Part shown: positions 6,566 to 11,665 of the stretch, in pieces
How positions within the stretch are numbered: the first letter of the stretch is position 1
How the letters are laid out: every line of letters starts with the position of its first letter
NCBI RefSeq assembly: GCF_937949835.1
Contig: NZ_CALEDC010000250.1
Coordinates: 1-11,665 of the forward strand
Direction: 5' to 3'
DNA length: 11,665 nucleotides
Source of the DNA: an uncultured Campylobacter sp.
Lineage (GTDB): Bacteria > Campylobacterota > Campylobacteria > Campylobacterales > Campylobacteraceae
The notes under the pieces: model-generated
The model's input: the letters and a program-made list of their open reading frames with translations, nothing else
What the model was told of the DNA's origin: nothing
Databases searched by the model: none
Program-made: the position numbers and the translations under genes

Positions 6566-6945
6566 TGCTCTTTTTCGGTCACGATCGCGAATTTTTCATG
6601 GCCCGCCTTTTTTAGGACATCCATGATCGAAATGAAAGAGGAAAATTTCGAGTCCTTATCGTTTTTCAACACGACAAGATCATTTTTATCGAGCGCGGCA
6701 ATTTTTTTCTCAAGCTCATCCTCGCTTATTGCGACATCATCTAGATAAATTTTAGATTCGCTATCTACTTTGATGGTAACTTTTTTATCCTCTTGCGGAT
6801 TTTGCGAGCTTGAAGAAGATGGAAGATTTACCTTAATATGCCCCTGCGCGATAAAAGTCGAGACACTAAGCACAATCGCTAGTAGTACCAGCATAATGTC
6901 GATGAACGGGACGATATTTAGCCCGTCTCGTCTAGGAATGCTCAT
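6562..6945 (-). CDS. exbD: Biopolymer transport protein ExbD
   Basis: ExbD is the proton-carrying partner of ExbB in the TonB motor: one inner-membrane helix and a periplasmic domain. At 127 residues it is near the usual ExbD size (~130-140). RRDGLNIVPFIDIMLVLL at 5-22 carries D16, the equivalent of the essential transmembrane Asp (D25 in E. coli). The helix runs from ~11 to 31. The periplasmic part (~37-127) has a Ser-rich linker (43-47) and the typical VTIKVDSESKIYLDD strand pattern. The ATG follows the exbB TAA with no gap, and GAGG (6954-6957) lies 8 nt before it, inside exbB. The 3' end overlaps tonB by 4 nt. Confidence 0.96.
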   Translation of the reverse strand: MSIPRRDGLNIVPFIDIMLVLLAIVLSVSTFIAQGHIKVNLPSSSSSQNPQEDKKVTIKVDSESKIYLDDVAISEDELEKKIAALDKNDLVVLKNDKDSKFSSFISIMDVLKKAGHEKFAIVTEKEQ

Positions 6946-7374
6946 TTATTTAACCTCATCGTAGCGGTTTAGAAGCACATCTACCTTGCGGACAAAGCCA
7001 TTGTAGATGATGAGAGTAGGTACGGCAACGACTAGACCGGTAGCAGTAGCTTTAAGCGCGAGCGAAAGACCTTGCATGATAGCCTTGGTATCGATACCGC
7101 TTGCAGTACTCATATCAAAAAATGTGATCATAATGCCGATGACAGTGCCTAAAAGACCGATGTACGGAGCATTTGAATAAACAATATAAAGTGTCGTTAA
7201 ATTTTTTGTCAGAGCCTCTTCATATAGCGCCTTGCTTTTGTAATCGCTCGCCTTAACCTTCGAATAAAAAAGCAGCCTTTCGATAGTAAACCACACGACT
7301 AAAAAGCTCATAAATCCGAGGATCGCAAAGATAATGTAATCCACGTAATGCGCCAAAAATTCCATAATGCCCAT
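6946..7374 (-). CDS. exbB: Biopolymer transport protein ExbB, short form
   Basis: ExbB is the MotA/TolQ/ExbB-type inner-membrane scaffold whose pentamer surrounds ExbD helices and conducts protons. This copy is 142 residues against ~240 in E. coli; short forms are usual in Campylobacterota. Three membrane helices are visible: ~12-30, ~70-86 and ~107-124. The family core YIGLLGTVIGIMITFF (71-86) and LALKATATGLVVAVPTLIIY (105-124) are intact. At the place where I align E. coli ExbB E176, this protein has L105, so an acidic residue is missing there. AAGGAG lies 5 nt before the ATG at 7374, favouring this start over the internal ATG three codons later. It is the first gene of the exbB-exbD-tonB operon, divergent from the receptor gene. 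Confidence 0.95.
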   Translation of the reverse strand: MGIMEFLAHYVDYIIFAILGFMSFLVVWFTIERLLFYSKVKASDYKSKALYEEALTKNLTTLYIVYSNAPYIGLLGTVIGIMITFFDMSTASGIDTKAIMQGLSLALKATATGLVVAVPTLIIYNGFVRKVDVLLNRYDEVK

Positions 7375-7494
7375 AAGCTCTCCTTAAAAATTTTAAAAAT
7401 TTTTATAAATTCAGCAAATCGCCTTGCCAAAAAATGAGCGATTTTATCAAAAGTAGATTTAATTTTTACTAAAATTTTGATGATCGATATTTAA

Positions 7495-7500
7495 ATTATA
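7495..7500 (-). promoter_or_regulatory. Predicted -10 element of exbB-exbD-tonB
   Basis: Minus-strand TATAAT lies in an A/T-rich context, about 120 nt before the exbB ATG. Just upstream on the same strand is AATGATAA (7503-7510), part of the Fur-box-like cluster. A long leader of ~110 nt is implied. Confidence 0.45.
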
Positions 7501-7502
7501 TT

Positions 7503-7530
7503 TTATCATTTAGCTTTATTTAATGATAAT
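7503..7530. promoter_or_regulatory. Fur-box-like inverted repeat between divergent promoters
   Basis: TTATCATT (7503-7510) and AATGATAAT (7522-7530) form a perfect 8-bp inverted repeat with an 11-nt centre. AATGATAAT is the core of the classical Fur operator (GATAATGATAATCATTATC). The pair lies within the 44 nt between the back-to-back -10 boxes, where a bound repressor would block both promoters. The match to the full 19-bp operator is incomplete, so Fur is inferred from the word and from the gene content. Confidence 0.5.
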
Positions 7531-7544
7531 AAAGCATTCGGCGA

Positions 7545-7550
7545 TATAAT
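7545..7550 (+). promoter_or_regulatory. Predicted -10 element of the receptor gene
   Basis: TATAAT on the plus strand, ~100 nt before the receptor ATG, with AATGATAAT at 7522-7530 occupying the -35 position. A second candidate, TATATT at 7603-7608, would give a shorter leader of ~35 nt; the sequence does not decide between them. Confidence 0.45.
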
Positions 7551-7628
7551 TCTAATGATTTTAAAATGTCTTGATAATTAATATAAAATAAAGGATTAAT
7601 TTTATATTATTTGCCGTTTTTTAATCTT

Positions 7629-7637
7629 ATTATCATT
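7629..7637 (+). promoter_or_regulatory. Third Fur-box-like word next to the receptor ribosome-binding site
   Basis: ATTATCATT, the complement of AATGATAAT, lies directly before the Shine-Dalgarno AGGAG (7639-7643), which is 6 nt from the ATG at 7650. It shares AATGATAATAA with the copy at 7522-7532 in opposite orientation. A protein bound here could add to repression. Confidence 0.4.
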
Positions 7638-7649
7638 TAGGAGTTTCGT

Positions 7650-9719
7650 ATGAAAAAATTTCATCTGGCTTTGTCTTTGTGCGCGGTTCTTTGCTTAAGC
7701 GCACAAGCAGACGAGAAATCAAGCGCTACGGACGCATCCAAAAGCAAGGATTCAAATACGCAAAGCCTAGGCGTAATCGAAGTTACTAGCGATTCTAGCA
7801 CGCCTAGCACCGTGGATGATGTCAAAATCAACACCCGTAACGCCACGCTCGTCAAAGACGTATTTCGCGATATTCCGGGCGTGTATGTGGGCGGCACCAA
7901 CGGCATGAATCAAAAAATTTATATGCGCGGCGTGAGCGATCGCGGTCTAAATATCACGATTGACGGCGCGAAGCAAAACGGCAATACCTTTCATCACAAC
8001 GCCGATTTACTAATCGATCCGGATCTTATCAAAGCCGTAGAGGTCGATGTAGGCGCGCGCTCGGTCGTGAACGGCTCGGGCGCCTTGGGCGGCTCGGTAG
8101 CTTTTAAGACTGTGGACGCTTCTGATTTGCTTGAGGACGGACAGGATATCGGCGCGAAGCTCAAAGTGGGCTATACGAGCAATAACGAGGGCTACTCGCA
8201 AAGCGCGATGCTCTACGGCAGGGCGTTTGATAGCCTAGATATGCTTGCTGCGTTTAAGCACTACGGATACGGCTTCGGCGAATCTGGCAACGGCAAGCCT
8301 ACGGGCGGCGACGGCAACGATATAAATTATTTATTAAAAGCGGGCTATAGCTTTTTGGATTTTCATAAAATTTCGCTCTCTACCGAGCATATGCAGTATA
8401 AAGGTCTCTATCCGCTGCGACCGGAATTCGGCTCATGGCTAAACGGGCAGCTGGATAACCGCAAATACGAGCGCGATACACACACGATCAAATACACGTA
8501 TAATCCAAGCGACCTGCTAGAACTCGACATCACTGGATACTACACAAAGCATCAACGCATCGGATCGACTTCGACGAACGTAAAATGGGGCGTCGAGACC
8601 AAAGGCGGCAAAATCGGCGCTAAGAGTAAATTTGAAACGGGCGATCTGGCTCATACGCTGCGCTACGGCTTTGATTACTACCGCTCCGAAAACTACGTCA
8701 AGCCCGGCAATCTACGCCCCGAGAAGGTCGATAATTATAGCTTTTATATCGAGGATGCTATGCGCTACGGCGGGCTTACGATAACTCCCGGCGTGCGCTA
8801 CGAAAGGCACGAGCTAAAGACTTACAACGGCAGAGGTGCTAATATCTCTAGCTACAAATATAAATTCAACGAAGTAAGCCCCGCCTTGGCGCTTGATTAC
8901 GAGATCGGCGCGGGATTTGGAGCGTTTGCGAGCTATGCGCGGGTATTTAGAGGACCTGACGTAATGGAGAGCATGATGGCTGCGGGCACTAGCCGTGGCA
9001 GACCGCTAAGCTGGATGGCTAACGAAAATTTAAAGGCCACTACTGGTAACGCCTACGAAATAGGCGGTCGCTACAAAAGCGAGCTAGGAGAGAATTCCTC
9101 GGTAAGCCTAACTGCGAAGTATTTCAGAACGGAATATAAAAATCTCATCGTAGATAACAACGCTCGCAGCGGCGTTATCGGCTGCCCGGGAGGCGCAGCA
9201 AATACTTTATGCAGGGCTAACGCAGGCGGTGCGGACATTGACGGCGTCGAGCTTTTCGCAAGATTAATATTAGATGATTTGAGCCTTGCTGCGGGTTACA
9301 CCCACCAGCACGTAGAATATAAAGACCGCGTGCGCAGCGGCTCGGGCTATCTAAGCTCAAACATCATCGGCTACCGCGACTATGGCGATAAATACACCTT
9401 CAATGCCGAGTACGCAATCTCTGCGGCGGATCTACTGCTGGGCTATAACTTGCTCTTTTTCGACTCCAAAAACGTAGCCTCCGCAAATAGCGACGAAAAA
9501 ACAAAAGTGCCTAGCTACGCGGTTCACGATCTATATGTGACCTACGCTCCGGATAGCGGGCGATTTAAAGGGCTTGAGATCAACGCGGGCGTTTACAATC
9601 TCTTTGATAAAGCCTACGCATCGCACTCGCAGCGCAGCGCCGATTTCACCGGAGATTCAAACGCTATCGACTGGGAGCCGGGACGAAATTTCAAGCTAAG
9701 CGTGGCGTATAAATTTTAA
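7650..9719 (+). CDS. TonB-dependent outer-membrane receptor, heme/iron type
   Basis: This 22-stranded beta-barrel transporter (689 residues) has a signal peptide at 1-20 (cut after AQA) and a TonB box-like LGVIEVT at 40-46. The plug domain (~55-160) carries IYMRGVSDRGLNITIDGAKQ (90-109), FHHNADLLIDPDL (114-126) and GSGALGGSVAFKTVDASDLL (142-161), a pattern typical of heme/hemoglobin and transferrin-type receptors. In the barrel, FRGP (433-436) and NENLK (458-462) resemble the FRAP and NPNL boxes of heme receptors, but no His lies between them. C512 and C521 may form a loop disulfide. The chain ends in Phe, as outer-membrane barrels do. Divergent exbB-exbD-tonB and Fur-like words support an iron-uptake role. 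The ligand (heme, heme protein or iron-transferrin/lactoferrin) cannot be fixed. Confidence 0.93.
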   Translation: MKKFHLALSLCAVLCLSAQADEKSSATDASKSKDSNTQSLGVIEVTSDSSTPSTVDDVKINTRNATLVKDVFRDIPGVYVGGTNGMNQKIYMRGVSDRGLNITIDGAKQNGNTFHHNADLLIDPDLIKAVEVDVGARSVVNGSGALGGSVAFKTVDASDLLEDGQDIGAKLKVGYTSNNEGYSQSAMLYGRAFDSLDMLAAFKHYGYGFGESGNGKPTGGDGNDINYLLKAGYSFLDFHKISLSTEHMQYKGLYPLRPEFGSWLNGQLDNRKYERDTHTIKYTYNPSDLLELDITGYYTKHQRIGSTSTNVKWGVETKGGKIGAKSKFETGDLAHTLRYGFDYYRSENYVKPGNLRPEKVDNYSFYIEDAMRYGGLTITPGVRYERHELKTYNGRGANISSYKYKFNEVSPALALDYEIGAGFGAFASYARVFRGPDVMESMMAAGTSRGRPLSWMANENLKATTGNAYEIGGRYKSELGENSSVSLTAKYFRTEYKNLIVDNNARSGVIGCPGGAANTLCRANAGGADIDGVELFARLILDDLSLAAGYTHQHVEYKDRVRSGSGYLSSNIIGYRDYGDKYTFNAEYAISAADLLLGYNLLFFDSKNVASANSDEKTKVPSYAVHDLYVTYAPDSGRFKGLEINAGVYNLFDKAYASHSQRSADFTGDSNAIDWEPGRNFKLSVAYKF

Positions 9720-9784
9720 AGCTTACGCGAGATGATCGCACGAAATTTTGCACGCTAAAGCGGCGAAATTTTAAAAATTCAAAA

Positions 9785-9835
9785 CCTTTGGAATTTCAAA
9801 GTTCCTAGAGCTTTGGAAATTTGAAATTCCAAGGG
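9785..9835 (+). repeat. Long inverted repeat after the receptor gene
   Basis: Arms 9785-9800 and 9820-9835 pair over 16 bp with a single G-U wobble. An inner TTCC/GGAA stem (9802-9805 with 9815-9818) lies within the loop. The 5' arm is CCTTTGGAATTTCAAA. A further AATTTCAA copy follows at 9841-9848. It could act as the terminator of the receptor transcript, but no T-run follows the stem directly; it may equally be a decayed repeat. Confidence 0.5.
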
Positions 9836-10070
9836 CTTTGAATTTCAAGCTTTTAAATTCTACTAACAGAAATTTTCTCATAAAATTCTTGCAAATATTA
9901 AAATTCTCATTCGCAATGGAATTCTAGCGTGCAGCGGAATTCCAAAAATTCAAAGCGATATCCGCAGCGCTTCACATCCGAAGTTCGTTTAGAATTTATA
10001 AAATTCCTCCCGCTTCAAGCGCCGTCCGTTTACTCTTCATCGTTAAAATTCTGTTTTAAATTCTACTTAA

Positions 10071-10076
10071 AAGGAG
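10071..10076 (+). promoter_or_regulatory. Shine-Dalgarno that fixes the creD start
   Basis: AAGGAG, followed by five bases and then TTG at 10082. No comparable site precedes the upstream GTG at 9929. Confidence 0.75.
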
Positions 10077-10081
10077 AGCCT

Positions 10082-11476
10082 TTGTTAAATTCTACTAAAA
10101 ACGCCATTCGCGGGGCGTTTTGGACGAAACCGTTCATAGTTTTAGTGCTGCTTTTGCTGCTGCTAATTCCGCTAAGCTTTATTGATAACCTCACCTACTC
10201 CCGCTCCGAAACCAAGCAGCTCGCGCAGGATTCGATCCTCACGCCAGTGGGCGGCGAGCTGCAAATCCAGGGCCTTGCGATCGTAGTGCCCTACGCAGAG
10301 ATAATCGAAGCGATAGACAAAAGCAACAACGAGCTCGTAAAAAGGCGCGTAGAGAAAAATTTCATCATCGTGCCTAAAAACTACTCCCTCGCGGCGGAGA
10401 TCGACCCCACCTATCTAAAGCGCGGGATTTTTCGCGTTCCGATATATAACGGCGACTTTGCGCTTAAGGCGGACTTTGAGGCGATAAACTATACCGAGCT
10501 CGGCGTCGATCCTGCGCGGCTAAATTTCGACGAAGCCGTGCTGGTGCTTGGAGTCGGCGATCAAAAATCCTTCACCGCCTCCCCCGCTTTAAGCTTAAAC
10601 GGCAAGGAGCTTAAGCAATATCACGGCAACACCGAAGCTAAAATTTTCGATCGAAGCCTAATCTACAAGCTCCCCGCTTCCGCGCTGTCGTCTGATTTTA
10701 GCATCAGCGGTACGCTTAAAATCCAAGGCGGCGAGGCACTTCATCTAGCTCCGATCGCGCAAAATAGCCGTTTTGAAATTAGCTCTACTTGGGCATCGCC
10801 TAGCTTTGGCGGCGGCTTTATCGCCAAATCGCGCGAGGTAAGCGCTAACGGCTTTAAAGCTTCGTGGGAAGTTACAGGCTTAGCCGCAGGCATTGCTCCT
10901 GCGTGGCTTGCAGATCAAGATGACCGCGTCGCTATGACAAACTGGCGCAGCAACGACGATAGAAATGACGCCGTAAGCATCGGCTTCATCGAGCCCGTGA
11001 ACAACTACTCGTTGATTAAGCGCTGCACGGATTACGCGCTGTTATTCTTAGCGGTGCCGTTTTTAGCGATCTTTTTGTGCGAGGTTTATACTCACGAGCG
11101 CATCCATCCGATCCAATACCTATTAATAGGGCTTGAGGACGTCGTTTTCTACCTGCTGGTGCTTTCGCTTTCCGAGCATATGGGCTTTGCGATCAGCTAC
11201 GCTATCTCGGCGATCGCGGTAAGCGCGATAGTATTTTTCTACGCGAGCGCGATTTTCAAAGGCGCGCGCTGGGGCATTTTCATCACCTGCGTTCAGCTCG
11301 TTTCATATGCGATCCTCTATGTCATCTTAAATTCCGAAGACTACGCCCTATTGATGGGAAGTCTGATGATCTTTGCGGTGATTTCGCTCGTTATGTATTT
11401 TACGCGCAAGCTCGACTGGTACGACACGGCGATCCCAAGCGGCGAGAAAAAACAGGAACAAGAGCCCGAAATTTAG
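10082..11476 (+). CDS. creD: CreD-family inner-membrane protein
   Basis: With a TTG start at 10082 the protein has 464 residues, close to E. coli CreD (450). It opens with FWTKPFIVLVLLLLLLIPLSF (13-33), the family's N-terminal membrane helix. A large periplasmic domain (~40-308) includes WASPSFGGGF (237-246). A C-terminal membrane block (~312-441) carries the hallmark ERIHPIQYLLIGL (339-351) and YLLVLSLSEHMGF (357-369). In E. coli creD belongs to the CreBC regulon and affects envelope stress and beta-lactam and colicin E2 response; its molecular activity is unknown. No CreB/CreC regulator gene lies in the window. The longest frame begins with a GTG at 9929, but that adds 51 residues without family support. 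A strong terminator follows, so it is probably monocistronic. Confidence 0.9.
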   Translation: MLNSTKNAIRGAFWTKPFIVLVLLLLLLIPLSFIDNLTYSRSETKQLAQDSILTPVGGELQIQGLAIVVPYAEIIEAIDKSNNELVKRRVEKNFIIVPKNYSLAAEIDPTYLKRGIFRVPIYNGDFALKADFEAINYTELGVDPARLNFDEAVLVLGVGDQKSFTASPALSLNGKELKQYHGNTEAKIFDRSLIYKLPASALSSDFSISGTLKIQGGEALHLAPIAQNSRFEISSTWASPSFGGGFIAKSREVSANGFKASWEVTGLAAGIAPAWLADQDDRVAMTNWRSNDDRNDAVSIGFIEPVNNYSLIKRCTDYALLFLAVPFLAIFLCEVYTHERIHPIQYLLIGLEDVVFYLLVLSLSEHMGFAISYAISAIAVSAIVFFYASAIFKGARWGIFITCVQLVSYAILYVILNSEDYALLMGSLMIFAVISLVMYFTRKLDWYDTAIPSGEKKQEQEPEI

Positions 11477-11509
11477 CCTTTTAAATTTACCACCAAATTT
11501 AATCGCAAC

Positions 11510-11546
11510 GGCCTTTGGAGCTTTAAAATCCAAAGGCCATTTTAAA
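11510..11546 (+). terminator. Rho-independent terminator of creD
   Basis: Perfect 10-bp stem (GGCCTTTGGA at 11510-11519, TCCAAAGGCC at 11529-11538) with a 9-nt loop, followed by ATTTTAAATTT. It starts 33 nt after the creD stop. Confidence 0.85.
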
Positions 11547-11665
11547 TTTGCTCGCTAAATTTCAACTGCCAAAATTTCATCTATTTAAAATTTTACCCGC
11601 CGCGGCAGACAAACCGCGACCGAGCCGAACGGCGCATTTTAAAATTTTGCCCTGCGAGCGGGAGT
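11547..11665. other. Right-edge spacer
   Basis: AAATTT-rich words flank a GC-rich block (11600-11634). Two minus-strand frames are open from the window edge for 24-29 codons, to stops near 11590-11600 (TAA) and just below (TGA). Either could be the end of a gene entering from the right, but neither can be recognised. Confidence 0.35.

Larger units (their letters stand above)
9720..10081. other. Spacer between receptor gene and creD
   Basis: This 362-bp stretch has no gene I would call. It holds a long imperfect hairpin (9785-9835) and related AATTTCAA words up to 9850. An 8-bp inverted repeat TGGAATTC / GAATTCCA lies at 9917-9924 and 9937-9944. A possible -10 (TATAAA, 9997-10002) precedes the creD ribosome-binding site. 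The creD frame stays open upward to a GTG at 9929, but the encoded residues (Ser/Lys/Phe-rich) are absent from CreD relatives. Confidence 0.55.

Noticed and set aside
9929..10081. Small separate gene or N-terminal extension before creD
   Set aside because: GTG start without Shine-Dalgarno, spacer-like AATTC composition, and a strong ribosome-binding site with TTG just downstream in the same frame.

Overview
The window looks like chromosomal DNA of a Campylobacter, most likely a member of the oral, relatively GC-rich group (C. gracilis, C. showae or C. rectus type). Three things suggest this: the dense use of AAATTT/AATTTTAAAATT words in spacers and inside genes, the short ExbB and ExbD proteins of Campylobacterota type, and the order methyltransferase - CxxCxxCC protein - TPR protein - trpC, which I recall from the C. 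jejuni chromosome around trpC. The species is an inference. No mobile element, CRISPR array, tRNA or rRNA is visible.

Left half, minus strand (5406 down to 231): a tightly packed five-gene cluster. It starts with a flavin-dependent NAD(P)H oxidoreductase of the YpdA type, followed by a TrmN6-like tRNA adenine methyltransferase carrying a remarkable ~180-residue repeat-built insertion. Next come a small YkgJ-type cysteine-cluster protein, an exported TPR protein with a ~130-residue low-complexity tail, and finally trpC (indole-3-glycerol-phosphate synthase). Neighbouring genes overlap by 4, 8 and 34 nt or are 2 nt apart, so co-transcription and translational coupling are likely. A TATAAT element lies about 35 nt before the first gene.

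Middle (5711-9719): a TonB energy-transduction module. exbB-exbD-tonB run on the minus strand with a 0-nt junction and a 4-nt overlap. A TonB-dependent outer-membrane receptor of the heme/iron class runs divergently on the plus strand. The 275-bp divergent spacer holds back-to-back TATAAT elements and three copies of AATGATAA, a Fur-box-like word. This suggests iron-responsive control of motor and receptor together. ExbB/ExbD would harvest the proton gradient, TonB would span the periplasm on its EP/KP-rich arm, and the receptor would take up the iron source.

Right part (9720-11665): a repeat-rich spacer, then creD, an inner-membrane CreD-family protein. Its real start is probably a TTG at 10082 behind a strong Shine-Dalgarno sequence, not the GTG that begins the longest open frame. 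A clear Rho-independent terminator follows it. The last ~120 bases and the first 230 bases contain no gene I can support.

The main points for follow-up are the repeat-grown insertion inside the tRNA methyltransferase, the YpdA-like reductase with its GGGPCG cysteine in an organism group not known for bacillithiol, the receptor's heme-receptor motifs lacking the usual histidine, and the divergent Fur-like control region. I see no convincing evidence for a wholly new multi-gene system.
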